Source: Cyclobacteriaceae bacterium YHN15 (GTDB lineage Bacteria > Bacteroidota > Bacteroidia > Cytophagales > Cyclobacteriaceae). From it: a stretch of DNA of 64,000 nucleotides. A model generated the notes under the pieces. That model searched no databases. It was given only the letters and a program-made list of their open reading frames with translations, and had not been told where the DNA came from. The number at the start of each line of letters is the position of its first letter. Position 1 is the stretch's first letter. The position numbers and the translations under genes were made by a program. The stretch covers positions 387,822 to 451,821 of the forward strand of contig RKQB01000001.1 of assembly GCA_003797895.1 (NCBI GenBank), written 5' to 3'. This document shows, one piece after another, positions 9,273 through 17,666 of this stretch.

Positions 9273-9866
9273 ATGTCTGAAGTTCAGCGAAAAAAATATT
9301 CCGATAAGGAAAAGAACCATATATTCGATCGGGAATTTATGCCCCACATAGATTCCATGTACAACTTTGCCTATCGTTTGACTTTTGATGAAGATGATGC
9401 CAAAGATCTTGTACAGGATACCTATCTCAAGGCCTATCGTTTTATCAATTCATTTGAGCAGGGGACCAATGCAAAAGCCTGGCTTTTTAGGATCCTTAAA
9501 AATTCCTTTATCAACGATTACCGAAAGAAAAGTAAACAGCCTGCTAAGGTTGATTATCAAGAAGTTGAAACTTATTACAACTCGGATGATGTTGATTATA
9601 GCAGTACCACGGATTTGAGAGTAGACGCCGTAAAGGATATGTTGGGTGATGAAATATCCAATGCGCTCAATAGTCTTGCTGTGGATTTCAGAACTGTCAT
9701 TATCCTTTGTGATCTGGAAGGTTTTACCTATGAGGAAATGGCCAAGATATTGGATATACCTATTGGTACGGTGAGATCAAGATTACACAGAGCCAGGAAC
9801 TTATTGAAAGACAAATTGCGTTCCTATGCACAGACTATGGGCTATGATACTGACGAGGAGGAATGA
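9273..9866 (+). CDS. ECF-type RNA polymerase sigma factor
   Basis: 197-residue group 4 sigma factor. Region 2 spans about residues 18-85 (YNFAYRLTFDEDDAKDLVQDTYLKAYRF, then AKAWLFRILKNSFINDYRK). Region 4 lies near residues 130-185 (DFRTVIILCDLEGFTYEEMAKIL, then GTVRSRLHRAR). The frame is open further upstream to 9150, but the ATG at 9273 gives MSEVQRKKYSDKEK, the usual N-terminus for this group, and avoids overlapping the divergent acyltransferase. A small Cys-rich gene 58 bp downstream is a likely anti-sigma partner, and gmk and nadD follow on the same strand. The signal sensed is unknown. Confidence 0.93.
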   Translation: MSEVQRKKYSDKEKNHIFDREFMPHIDSMYNFAYRLTFDEDDAKDLVQDTYLKAYRFINSFEQGTNAKAWLFRILKNSFINDYRKKSKQPAKVDYQEVETYYNSDDVDYSSTTDLRVDAVKDMLGDEISNALNSLAVDFRTVIILCDLEGFTYEEMAKILDIPIGTVRSRLHRARNLLKDKLRSYAQTMGYDTDEEE

Positions 9867-9924
9867 TATTCAATTAAAAAACCAGTTTAAGTAAAAGGAA
9901 TTTGTTTTAGTTTATTTGATTACA

Positions 9925-10197
9925 ATGGATAAAAATTTATCATCGGCTGGAGAAAAAAAAACCAACTGTGCGGAACAGAGTAAATGCTTCCAACTTTTGG
10001 AAAGTATTTTGGATGGGGAAAATATCCCTGATGGTGACAAGATACTGAAGGAAAAACTGGAAAAGTGTGAGCCCTGTTACAGGCACTTTCATTTGGAAAT
10101 GGCAATCAAGGAATTGCTCAAGACCAAATGTTGTCATCAGATCACGCCACAGGATTTGTTGGATAATATCCGTAAAAAGGTTCAGGAAATTAAATAA
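9925..10197 (+). CDS. Small Cys-rich putative anti-sigma factor
   Basis: 90-residue soluble protein directly after an ECF sigma gene. It contains CAEQSKC at the N-terminus, CEPC in the middle and a KCC pair, with helices between. This resembles the zinc-binding ZAS anti-sigma domain (usually HxxxCxxC), although the His four residues before the CxxC is replaced by Lys. The paired position and Cys pattern suggest a redox- or zinc-responsive inhibitor of the upstream sigma factor; this is inference. An in-frame TTG exists at 9916, but the ATG at 9925 gives the natural MDKNLSSAGEK start. The gene ends 6 bp before gmk. Confidence 0.75.
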   Translation: MDKNLSSAGEKKTNCAEQSKCFQLLESILDGENIPDGDKILKEKLEKCEPCYRHFHLEMAIKELLKTKCCHQITPQDLLDNIRKKVQEIK

Positions 10198-10203
10198 GAA
10201 TTC

Positions 10204-10776
10204 ATGTCATCAGGAAAAGCAATAATTTTTTCCGCCCCCTCAGGTTCCGGTAAAACCACCATAGTTCGTTACCTTCTGAATAAATTTCCTAATTTGGGTT
10301 TTTCCATCTCCGCATCTACCAGAGATAAAAGAGGTAGAACTGAACAAAACGGTAAAGATTATTATTTTTTGTCTCCTGAAGAATTCAAGAAAAAAATCGA
10401 TGAGGATGCATTTATTGAATGGGAAGAGGTTTATGAGGGTAATTTTTATGGGACCCTAAAAGAAGAAATCCAACGTCTCTGGAATGAGGGGAAGCATGTC
10501 ATTTTTGATGTGGATGTCAAAGGAGGTGTAAATCTTAAAAAATATTTTGGTGATAAGGCACTTGCCATATATGTAAAAGTTCCTTCATTGGAAGTTTTGC
10601 AGGAAAGGCTCAGGGATAGAGGTACTGAGACAGAGGAAAGCCTTTCCAGAAGGCTGTACAAAGCTAAGTTTGAATCCACCTTTGAGGATAAATTTGATGT
10701 GACCATCCTCAATGACGATATGTTAAATTCATTTGAAGAAGCAGCACAATTGGTCGGCGATTTTCTTTCCAAATAA
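10204..10776 (+). CDS. gmk: Guanylate kinase
   Basis: Phosphorylates GMP to GDP in the cytoplasm, feeding GTP pools. At 190 aa it has the usual length. The P-loop APSGSGKTT is at residues 11-19, followed by the GMP-binding [18 protein letters not shown] segment, [15 protein letters not shown], and the Walker B-like [11 protein letters not shown]. The ATG at 10204 follows the anti-sigma stop by 6 bp and the gene precedes nadD by 14 bp, so the sigma/anti-sigma/gmk/nadD genes are probably one operon. Confidence 0.97.
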   Translation: MSSGKAIIFSAPSGSGKTTIVRYLLNKFPNLGFSISASTRDKRGRTEQNGKDYYFLSPEEFKKKIDEDAFIEWEEVYEGNFYGTLKEEIQRLWNEGKHVIFDVDVKGGVNLKKYFGDKALAIYVKVPSLEVLQERLRDRGTETEESLSRRLYKAKFESTFEDKFDVTILNDDMLNSFEEAAQLVGDFLSK

Positions 10777-10790
10777 ACCCCTGTCCTACT

Positions 10791-11357
10791 TTGAAAATCG
10801 GCTTATTTTTCGGATCTTTTAATCCTATTCACATTGGTCATTTAATCATTGCCAATGTGATGCAGGATCAGACTGATTTGGATGAAATATGGTTTGTGAT
10901 CAGTCCTCAAAACCCCTTTAAGAAACAAAAATCATTGTTGCATGAATTTGATCGGCTAAAGATGGTAGAGCTCGCCATTGCCGATCATTTTTATTTCAGA
11001 GCTACCGATGTGGAATTCCATATGCCCAGACCAAGTTTTACTATTGATACCTTAACCTATCTTTCGGACAAATATCCCCATCATGAATTTAAAGTGTTGA
11101 TAGGGGGAGATAATCTTACCCATTTTCACAAGTGGAAAAACCATGAGCAGATTCTTGAACATTATGGCTTATATATATATCCGCGCCCGGGACAGAAACA
11201 GGAATTTGACCACCCCAACATCCGGTTTGTGGAAGCACCATTGATGGATATTTCTGCCACCTTTATCAGACAGACCATCAAAAGTGGCCATTCTGTAAAA
11301 TATCTTTTACCTCAAAATGTGGAAGAATATATCAGAGATAAGAAACTTTTTTTATAA
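10791..11357 (+). CDS. nadD: Nicotinate-nucleotide adenylyltransferase
   Basis: Transfers AMP from ATP to nicotinate mononucleotide in NAD biosynthesis. At 188 aa it matches NadD. The N-terminal GSFNPIHIGHL carries the nucleotidyltransferase HxGH motif, RPSFTIDTL and GGDNLTHFHKW follow, and the C-terminal SATFIRQTIKSG corresponds to the ISSTxxR ATP-binding motif. The start is TTG at 10791 (MKIGLFFGSF...): no ATG is available upstream in frame before the gmk stop, and a later start would remove the first beta strand. Confidence 0.95.
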   Translation: MKIGLFFGSFNPIHIGHLIIANVMQDQTDLDEIWFVISPQNPFKKQKSLLHEFDRLKMVELAIADHFYFRATDVEFHMPRPSFTIDTLTYLSDKYPHHEFKVLIGGDNLTHFHKWKNHEQILEHYGLYIYPRPGQKQEFDHPNIRFVEAPLMDISATFIRQTIKSGHSVKYLLPQNVEEYIRDKKLFL

Positions 11358-11529
11358 AAATACTTCTATTTCCATCAGTTAATTTCCGATATTTAGTCTA
11401 TTGTAGTCTTTGACAGCTTCAGTTTGATGCTCAGCTTTCCCAATGAAATAGAATTTTCTATATCCGGGAATGTACTTGAGTTTTACAACAATGCGACACA
11501 AATCAAAGCAGGATTTTTCATTCCTTGAT

Positions 11530-12435
11530 ATGCCTAGTATCGTCACATTTATTGTTCATGGTCAAATAAAAAGGAAGCGAAAATTGATTCTTACCATAGA
11601 CGATATCTTTGGGAAAGGTTTTATTGTTAAGATTAAGCAGACTTCTGAAAGCCACCGTGCAGGTTGGCTAACTACTGAAGCCATAGCCGAAGGAACAGAT
11701 TATCTGGTAGCTGTAGGTGGGGATGGAACTGTCAATGAAGTAGTGAATGCCCATTTGGATTCTGGAAAAAATATGGAGATTCTTATAGGAATCATTCCCC
11801 TTGGAAGAGGCAATGACTTTGTCAAAAGTCTGGGGATCCAAAAAAATATGAAAAGTCTTTTGAAGGCGGTGCAAAACAACTCCTTTACATCTGTAGATGT
11901 AGGTTGGTTGACATTTTACGATGCAAATAAGATGGCAATCAACCGTTATTTTATTAATATCGCGGATATTGGGCTTGGAGGACTCGCAACACAAATGATC
12001 AGAACCAGTCCGAAATATTTGGGTCCAAACATTTCCTATGCCTGGGCAATTTTTAAATCTCTGCTAAATTACAAAAGTCAAAAGGTGAAAATCACTACTC
12101 CTGAATGGTCTTACGAGGGAGAGATTATGAGCGCTTGTATGGCCAATGGGAAATATTTCGGAAGCGGATTGTGCATTGCTCCGGATGCAAAAATAGATGA
12201 TGGCATTGCTGAAATCGTCCTGATAGGCAATGTCGGAATCTGGGATTACCTTAGCAAAATCCCTCTGTTAAAAAAAGGAAAGAAAATAAATCACCCTGAA
12301 GTCTATTACAAGAAAGCCATGACTTGTATGATCGAAAGTCAAACGCAAATGCCAATTGATATTGATGGAGAGTTTGTGGGATATACGCCATTAAAAATGG
12401 TAATGAAGCAAAAAATGGTAAAGATTTTGGTATAA
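11530..12435 (+). CDS. Diacylglycerol/lipid kinase family protein (YegS/BmrU type)
   Basis: 301-residue lipid kinase-like protein predicted to phosphorylate diacylglycerol or a related lipid at the cytoplasmic membrane. The catalytic-domain motif VAVGGDGTVNEVVNA and the IPLGRGNDFVKSLG stretch are diagnostic, and the C-terminal lobe ends with PIDIDGEFVGYTP as in YegS/DgkB. The frame is open from 11470, but the ATG at 11530 (MPSIVTFIVHGQ) places the first beta strand at the N-terminus as in homologues; an ATG at 11491 is an alternative. It is separated from nadD by about 170 bp. It converges with the sigma factor gene, with 29 bp between stops. Confidence 0.87.
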   Translation: MPSIVTFIVHGQIKRKRKLILTIDDIFGKGFIVKIKQTSESHRAGWLTTEAIAEGTDYLVAVGGDGTVNEVVNAHLDSGKNMEILIGIIPLGRGNDFVKSLGIQKNMKSLLKAVQNNSFTSVDVGWLTFYDANKMAINRYFINIADIGLGGLATQMIRTSPKYLGPNISYAWAIFKSLLNYKSQKVKITTPEWSYEGEIMSACMANGKYFGSGLCIAPDAKIDDGIAEIVLIGNVGIWDYLSKIPLLKKGKKINHPEVYYKKAMTCMIESQTQMPIDIDGEFVGYTPLKMVMKQKMVKILV

Positions 12436-12464
12436 TTCCGAGACCAGAAATTATCTGTCCACCT

Positions 12465-13076
12465 TCAAATATGATCTTCCTTGCCCTGGGCTATTTCGTA
12501 AAGCAATTCCCTGGAACGATGTAATTGCGCCTTCACTGTTCCCAAGGGTTTGTCAAGTTCCTGAGCAATCTCTTCATAAGACAACTCATCAAAATACCTT
12601 AATTGAACAAGTTTACGGTATTTGGCAGGTAATTTGTCCACAAAAATTCTAACCATTTCGATGCGCTGGGATTTGATGAACTCATCCTGAGGGTTTTTGT
12701 CATCATCTTCTACATCAATTGTCACGGAATTTCCTCCATCATCACTTAAAGTGGTATTGAGACTCATGGTTTTGAGTTTTTTCTTTCGGATGAAGTCAAT
12801 GGTGTTATTTGTAGCGATTCTGAAAAGCCAGGTACTAAAAGTATAATCCTTTTTGAATTTATGGAGATTTCTGAATGCTTTTGCAAATGCCTCCATGGTA
12901 AGATCTTCTGCGTCATCAGTATCCCTGATCATTTTAAGGATCATGAAATAAACGGCTTTTTTATAACGCTTCATTAAAGTAGCATAAGCCTGCTGATCTT
13001 TCTCTAAGACAGCTTTGTCAATCAATTCAAAATCTTCTAATGCTTTGTTGGAAAATCCTCTTTCGTTTACTTCCAT
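12465..13076 (-). CDS. RNA polymerase sigma factor, sigma-70 family (ECF-like)
   Basis: 203-residue sigma factor with region 2 (DTDDAEDLTMEAFAKAF, FSTWLFRIATNNTIDFIRKKK) and region 4 (KYRKLVQLRYFDELSYEEIAQELD, GTVKAQLHRSRELL). The open frame extends to 13157, but the ATG at 13076 (MEVNERGFSNKALEDF) is the likely start; the extension would lie inside the glycosyltransferase gene. The start overlaps the end of that gene by 10 bp, so the two are co-transcribed and probably translationally coupled. No anti-sigma gene is adjacent. Confidence 0.92.
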   Translation of the reverse strand: MEVNERGFSNKALEDFELIDKAVLEKDQQAYATLMKRYKKAVYFMILKMIRDTDDAEDLTMEAFAKAFRNLHKFKKDYTFSTWLFRIATNNTIDFIRKKKLKTMSLNTTLSDDGGNSVTIDVEDDDKNPQDEFIKSQRIEMVRIFVDKLPAKYRKLVQLRYFDELSYEEIAQELDKPLGTVKAQLHRSRELLYEIAQGKEDHI

Positions 13077-14203
13077 CTGACTTTTTTTGACTGGTACCCT
13101 AATGCGCCAAGAATCCAAAAGTACCCTAAATACATGACGTCGAAAAATCCTGTCCAAAACACCTGGGTCTTTCCTTCAAGTTTTTTCCTTGCCGATGTGA
13201 ATACTGAAGTGAGTAGTATGGATCGGACAATAATTATACCCAAAATTATTGCAAATTGTTCCCAATTCTGCTCAATTCCCATTAAGGTAAGTAAAGTAAT
13301 GCCTGTTAACCAAAACAAAAGATGCGTAAATGAATAAATACCGATTTTCTGTTTATCCCCCGATTTATAATATTTTCCAGCGTGAAAATGTCTTTTCTTC
13401 TGGGTAAAATAAGAATTCCAGGTGGTTTTTGGTGTCGAGAATGTGATGCTTTCAGGATCCACTACAACAGCTGTGTTTTTTCCATTCGCATACATGTTAA
13501 CAAAAAGATCATCATCTCCACAGTTAATATGCCATAATCCTTTAAAAGCCTTCTTTTCAATGAAAAAACTCCTCCTGTAACATAGGTTTCTACCTACTCC
13601 CATGAAGGGGGCTTTCCAAAGTGCGAAGGAAATATACTGCAGAGCGGTCCATAGGGTTTCAAACTGGATCCAACTGTTTAAAAAACCATCATTTGAATTG
13701 TATTGGGAGTAACCCAATGCGAATTTTTTGTTTTCTTCCCTTACAGGAGCTGTCATCAATCTTATCCATTTATTTGTTTTAGGGACACAATCCGCATCAG
13801 TCAATAACAAGACATCATTTTTGGCTACTTTAATGCCCAAGGTAAGGGCATATTTTTTGGGAGTTACATGCTCAGGAGTATATTGTATGGTAACGGTTCT
13901 CAATTTCGGATAAATGGCCATCATTTCTTCCAGAAGAAACCTCGTCCCATCATGAGACCTGTCGTTGACAATCATTATCTCATAATTGGGATAATCCTGA
14001 TCACATAAGGCAGGGATAAGCTTTTTCAGGTTCTCTTTTTCATTATGGGCAGCTACGATCACGGTAACGCCTTCGTAGTTGGGATTGGTTGAACTTTTCG
14101 GGTTTTTATAAAAAAATGACATGCGTCCAAAAAGAACCACAATATAAAAAAGTTGCACATTGAGTGCAATCAAAAACATGATCCATAAAACATCAAATAC
14201 CAT
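13067..14203 (-). CDS. Family 2 glycosyltransferase, membrane-anchored
   Basis: 378-residue GT-A glycosyltransferase with one N-terminal transmembrane segment (about residues 4-28) and a C-terminal pair (about 290-350). The nucleotide-sugar domain shows VTVIVAAHNEKENL, VNDRSHDGT and the metal-binding TDADC (DxD), then NCGDDDLFV as the acceptor motif. The topology is that of processive or polyprenyl-type GT2 enzymes for envelope glycans; the sugar and acceptor are unknown. It is upstream of and overlaps a sigma factor gene. A TATATTTG box lies 18 bp upstream of the ATG. Confidence 0.9.
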   Translation of the reverse strand: MVFDVLWIMFLIALNVQLFYIVVLFGRMSFFYKNPKSSTNPNYEGVTVIVAAHNEKENLKKLIPALCDQDYPNYEIMIVNDRSHDGTRFLLEEMMAIYPKLRTVTIQYTPEHVTPKKYALTLGIKVAKNDVLLLTDADCVPKTNKWIRLMTAPVREENKKFALGYSQYNSNDGFLNSWIQFETLWTALQYISFALWKAPFMGVGRNLCYRRSFFIEKKAFKGLWHINCGDDDLFVNMYANGKNTAVVVDPESITFSTPKTTWNSYFTQKKRHFHAGKYYKSGDKQKIGIYSFTHLLFWLTGITLLTLMGIEQNWEQFAIILGIIIVRSILLTSVFTSARKKLEGKTQVFWTGFFDVMYLGYFWILGALGYQSKKVRWK

Positions 14204-14221
14204 TCCCTTTTCTTTAACTCA

Positions 14222-14229
14222 CAAATATA
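14222..14229 (-). promoter_or_regulatory. Candidate -7 box for the glycosyltransferase-sigma unit
   Basis: On the minus strand this reads TATATTTG, a perfect match to the Bacteroidota -7 consensus TAnnTTTG, 18 bp upstream of the ATG at 14203. No convincing -33 TTG element is seen at the right distance, so the call rests on one box. Confidence 0.4.
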
Positions 14230-14332
14230 AAATCAAATTGAGCATTCATTAAGAATATGCTTATATTTTTGTGTTTGAATTGTAAGAAAAATCAAAAAGA
14301 GGTCAAAATAACTCTGTGATCAAAAAATTGGG

Positions 14333-15463
14333 ATGAAATTCAAATTAGAAAGTACAGACGTCAAAAGTAAAGCCAGAATTGGAACCATCAAAACTGATCA
14401 TGGGGATATTGAGACCCCTATTTTTATGCCTGTTGGGACAGCAGGTTCTGTAAAGGCTGTTCATCAGAGAGAACTTACTTATGATATCAAAGCACAGATA
14501 ATTTTAGGGAATACCTATCATCTATATTTGAGGCCGGGTTTGGATATTTTGGAAAAGTCTGGAGGCCTCCATAAGTTTAATGGATGGTCTAAGCCAATTC
14601 TGACGGATAGCGGGGGATATCAGGTATTTTCTTTAGCAGAAAACAGAAAGCTTACTGAAGAGGGAGCCATATTCAAATCACATATAGATGGGTCAAAGCA
14701 TGTGTTTACTCCTGAACGAGTAATAGATATCCAAAGGGTCATTGGAGCCGATATCATCATGGCTTTTGATGAATGCCCTCCTTATCCCAGTGATTTCAAC
14801 TATGCCAAAAAATCCATGGAATTGACACATCGTTGGTTGAAGCGATGCATTGATCGCTTTGATAGTACGGAAAGTAAATATGGATATAGCCAGGCACTTT
14901 TTCCTATAATTCAGGGAAGTGTATACCCGGAATTACGGATACAATCTGCAGAATTTATTGCTTCCTGTGAAAGGGAAGGCAACGCTATTGGTGGCTTGTC
15001 CGTTGGGGAACCTATTGAGGAAATGTACGCGATGACAAATATGGTAACAGACATTCTTCCAAAAGACCGGCCCAGGTATCTGATGGGAGTAGGCACTCCA
15101 GCTAATATTTTGGAATGTATAGCTTTGGGAGTAGATATGTTTGATTGCGTGATGCCCACCCGTAATGCCAGAAACGGAATGCTTTTTACCTCAGAGGGAA
15201 TTATTAATATAAGAAATGAAAAATGGAAGGATGACTTTAGCCCGATTGATCCCCCTATCGGCTCCTATGTCAGTTCATTCTATTCAAAAGCATATCTGAG
15301 GCATTTAACTATTTCCAAAGAAATTTTGGCAGCCCAAATTGCCAGTATTCATAATTTAAGCTTTTATTTATGGCTAGTTGGCCAAGCAAGAGAACACATT
15401 AAAAATGGTGATTTTGCCACCTGGAAAAACCAAATGGTAGAAAAAGTAAGCAGAAGACTATAA
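14333..15463 (+). CDS. tgt: Queuine/preQ1 tRNA-ribosyltransferase, lacking the usual zinc cysteines
   Basis: Exchanges guanine-34 for preQ1 in tRNAs with GUN anticodons. At 376 aa it has normal length. Recognisable motifs are PIFMPVGTAGSVKAV, LTDSGGYQVFSL, AFDECPPYP, GGLSVGEP, YLMGVGTPANILE and the nucleophile region FDCVMPTRNARNG. Canonical bacterial enzymes then have a CxCxxC zinc site; here residues 309-314 read IGSYVS with no Cys, although the downstream YSKAYLRHL and IHNLSFYLWL are kept. Confirmed at the DNA level (15257-15274), so this is not a misread. It is followed with a 1-bp gap by an LptF/G permease gene. Confidence 0.95.
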   Translation: MKFKLESTDVKSKARIGTIKTDHGDIETPIFMPVGTAGSVKAVHQRELTYDIKAQIILGNTYHLYLRPGLDILEKSGGLHKFNGWSKPILTDSGGYQVFSLAENRKLTEEGAIFKSHIDGSKHVFTPERVIDIQRVIGADIIMAFDECPPYPSDFNYAKKSMELTHRWLKRCIDRFDSTESKYGYSQALFPIIQGSVYPELRIQSAEFIASCEREGNAIGGLSVGEPIEEMYAMTNMVTDILPKDRPRYLMGVGTPANILECIALGVDMFDCVMPTRNARNGMLFTSEGIINIRNEKWKDDFSPIDPPIGSYVSSFYSKAYLRHLTISKEILAAQIASIHNLSFYLWLVGQAREHIKNGDFATWKNQMVEKVSRRL

Positions 15464-15464
15464 A

Positions 15465-16538
15465 ATGAAAATACTGGATAAACTTATCATCAAGGATTTT
15501 CTCAAGACCTACTTTTTTGTGGTGCTGATGTTGATTCTTATTGTCTTGGTGTTGGATTTTACTGAAAAAAATGATGCTTTCATTCGCAATAAAGTTCCTG
15601 CTAAGTACATACTGGTTTATTTGGGGAATTATGGTCTTTACCTCAACAACTTACTGACCCCCATCACAGTATTTATTTCCGTTATCTTCATCACTTCCAA
15701 AATGGCTGGGCGAACAGAAATTGTTGCCATATTGAGCAGCGGGGTGAGTTTTGTAAGAATGCTTTTACCTTATTTTGTAGGCGCTTCATTGATTGGAATC
15801 GCCAGCTTCTTATTGAATGGCTGGATTTTGCCCGGAGCTACCGCTGGAGTCACAGAATTCAAATCAAGATGGCTGGAGGAGAACAAATTCTACACGGAAA
15901 ATAATATACATATCAAAGTAGCGCCGGATGTATATGCTTATATTTCAAGATATTATACTTCTGGAAACACCGGGTATAATTTTACCTTGGAGCAAATCAG
16001 AGAAGGGGAATTGATTTCAAAACTTTCTGCAGATAGGATCGTGTGGGATACGGCAATAAATTCCTGGTCAGTGAAAAACTGGAGGTTGCGGGAGCTGCAG
16101 GAGTGGGGGGAGAAGTATACGGTAGGGGAATCACTGGATACCTTATTGTCAATTACGCCAAATGATTTCGACCTGCCTACCAACCATCACGAAACCCTGA
16201 AATTACCGGATTTGAAAAGACAGATAAAAGTTTTGGAAGACAGGGGAGCCGATAATGTGAATTATTATATCATTGAATTGTATGTCAGATATATGTCTCC
16301 TTTTGCAGCCATAATCCTGACCTTTATTGGGGTGATACTTTCATCACGAAAGACCAGGGGTGGATCAGGTTTTCAGATTGCGCTGGGTTTCCTTTTGGCC
16401 TTTATCTATATCATCATGTTCCTGCTTTCCAGAACTTTTGCAGAAGCAGGGACAGCCTATCCATTATTGTCGGTTTGGATCCCCAACATAGTTTTCGCTA
16501 TGACGGGTCTTTTGCTTTATAAAACTGTCCCAAGATAG
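15465..16538 (+). CDS. LptF/LptG (YjgP/YjgQ) family permease
   Basis: 357-residue inner-membrane permease of the lipopolysaccharide export ABC transporter family (LptBFG). N-terminal DKLIIKDFLKTYFF leads into transmembrane helices at about residues 13-33, 55-75 and 98-120. A periplasmic beta-jellyroll-like segment (130-260) follows, then three C-terminal helices. Start ATG 15465 is one base after the tgt stop, so it is co-transcribed. Only one permease is present here; the partner subunit and the LptB ATPase must be elsewhere. LptF versus LptG cannot be assigned from this alone. Confidence 0.9.
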   Translation: MKILDKLIIKDFLKTYFFVVLMLILIVLVLDFTEKNDAFIRNKVPAKYILVYLGNYGLYLNNLLTPITVFISVIFITSKMAGRTEIVAILSSGVSFVRMLLPYFVGASLIGIASFLLNGWILPGATAGVTEFKSRWLEENKFYTENNIHIKVAPDVYAYISRYYTSGNTGYNFTLEQIREGELISKLSADRIVWDTAINSWSVKNWRLRELQEWGEKYTVGESLDTLLSITPNDFDLPTNHHETLKLPDLKRQIKVLEDRGADNVNYYIIELYVRYMSPFAAIILTFIGVILSSRKTRGGSGFQIALGFLLAFIYIIMFLLSRTFAEAGTAYPLLSVWIPNIVFAMTGLLLYKTVPR

Positions 16539-16539
16539 T

Positions 16540-17460
16540 ATGAATACTGAAGCTTCTGTGAAGGACTATTTGGTCCTCCATTTTATTGTTTTGATCTGGG
16601 GTTTCACCGCTATTTTGGGTCTTCTCATCAGTATTCCTTCATTGGAGATTGTTTTTTACCGGACAATGATAGCTACCTTGATTTTAGCCATAATTTTTAT
16701 TTACCATAGGACTTCCATAAGGGTTACCCAAAGTGATTTAATCAAAATTATGGGAACAGGATTTATCATTTCCCTCCATTGGATACTCTTTTTTTGGGCT
16801 GCCAGGGTTTCTACGGCCTCGGTTTGTCTTGCTGGAATGGCTACCACTTCTCTTTGGACGGCATTCTTGGAGCCTCTTATCAACAGGAAGAAAGTAAAAC
16901 CTTTTGAAATATTTCTAGGCTTAATGGTGATCGTGGGCCTGTATGTGATTTTCAGGTTTGAATTGGATTATTGGATTGGACTGATTATGGCAATTGTTTC
17001 TGCCTTTCTGAGTGCTTTATTCACTGTCATTAACGGCCGCCTGACTAAAAGGCACGGTCCTTATATTTTAACTTTTTATGAAATGTTCGGAGCATTTGCT
17101 TTTTCAGCGCTGTTATTACCTATATATGGCTATTTCTTCGCAGTCCATGGCTTGCAACTGATTCCTACTGCCATGGACTGGCTCTGGTTATTCTTATTGG
17201 GAGGGATTTGTACCGTCTATGCCTTTTCTGTTTCTGTAGAATTAATGCGCCGGGTTACCGCTTTTGCAGTCAATTTGACTATCAACCTGGAGCCGGTGTA
17301 TGGCATCATCTTAGCTGTATTGATTTTTGGAGAGAAGGAACAGATGAGTGGGGGATTTTACTTAGGGACCTTGATCATTTTGATCTCCGTTCTCATTTAT
17401 CCTGTTTACAATTTTTACCTGAGAAGAAAGGCAAAAGGGAATAATCTGTTGAGGGCTTGA
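16540..17460 (+). CDS. EamA/DMT-superfamily transporter
   Basis: 306-residue integral membrane protein with about ten predicted hydrophobic helices arranged as two EamA repeats (roughly residues 8-140 and 150-290), the drug/metabolite transporter layout. Typical features are VLIWGFTAILG at the first helix, ASVCLAGMATTSLWTAFLEPL in the first repeat and NLEPVYGIILAVLIFGE in the second. The substrate is unknown. The start is one base after the permease stop, making tgt-lptF/G-eamA a tight three-gene unit. Confidence 0.92.
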   Translation: MNTEASVKDYLVLHFIVLIWGFTAILGLLISIPSLEIVFYRTMIATLILAIIFIYHRTSIRVTQSDLIKIMGTGFIISLHWILFFWAARVSTASVCLAGMATTSLWTAFLEPLINRKKVKPFEIFLGLMVIVGLYVIFRFELDYWIGLIMAIVSAFLSALFTVINGRLTKRHGPYILTFYEMFGAFAFSALLLPIYGYFFAVHGLQLIPTAMDWLWLFLLGGICTVYAFSVSVELMRRVTAFAVNLTINLEPVYGIILAVLIFGEKEQMSGGFYLGTLIILISVLIYPVYNFYLRRKAKGNNLLRA

Positions 17461-17544
17461 GGTAAGGTAGTGGGTGTTTCAGCTCCATTTAAAATCCGGA
17501 AGGATTCTAATCTTGGCTTAACAGTGTTCTGAGTTATTTTTCTG

Positions 17545-17640
17545 ACTTTACAGGAATTAAATCCTTTAAAGTTATGACTTTAAGGGAATTAAATCCCGTA
17601 AAGTCGTAACTTTACGGGAATTTTAAGATAAATATCTTAT
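17545..17640 (+). repeat. Three-copy 32-bp tandem repeat with internal dyads, upstream of the DUF4143 ATPase
   Basis: Repeat units begin at 17545, 17577 and 17609, exactly 32 bp apart. Each opens ACTTTAnnGGAATT; units 1 and 2 continue AAATCC...TAAAGT, while unit 3 degenerates after about 20 bases. Across unit boundaries the sequence forms inverted repeats: CCCGTAAAGT (17595-17604) with ACTTTACGGG (17609-17618), a perfect 10-bp pair around CGTA, and a 9/10 copy at 17563-17586. The last palindrome lies where the -33 element would fall for the ATPase promoter, so a repressor or autoregulator site is likely. Confidence 0.75.
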
Positions 17641-17646
17641 CTTTGC
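17638..17646 (+). promoter_or_regulatory. Candidate -7 box of the DUF4143 ATPase gene
   Basis: TATCTTTGC matches the Bacteroidota -7 consensus TAnnTTTG and ends 20 bp before the ATG at 17667. The matching -33 position (about 17611-17615) falls inside the perfect palindrome of the 32-bp repeat array. Confidence 0.55.
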
Positions 17647-17666
17647 CCATATAAACTATTGATTAG

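Noticed and set aside
17545..17640. 32-bp repeats as a CRISPR array
   Set aside because: Units are contiguous with no unique spacers, have internal dyads and only three copies; they fit an operator array at a promoter.
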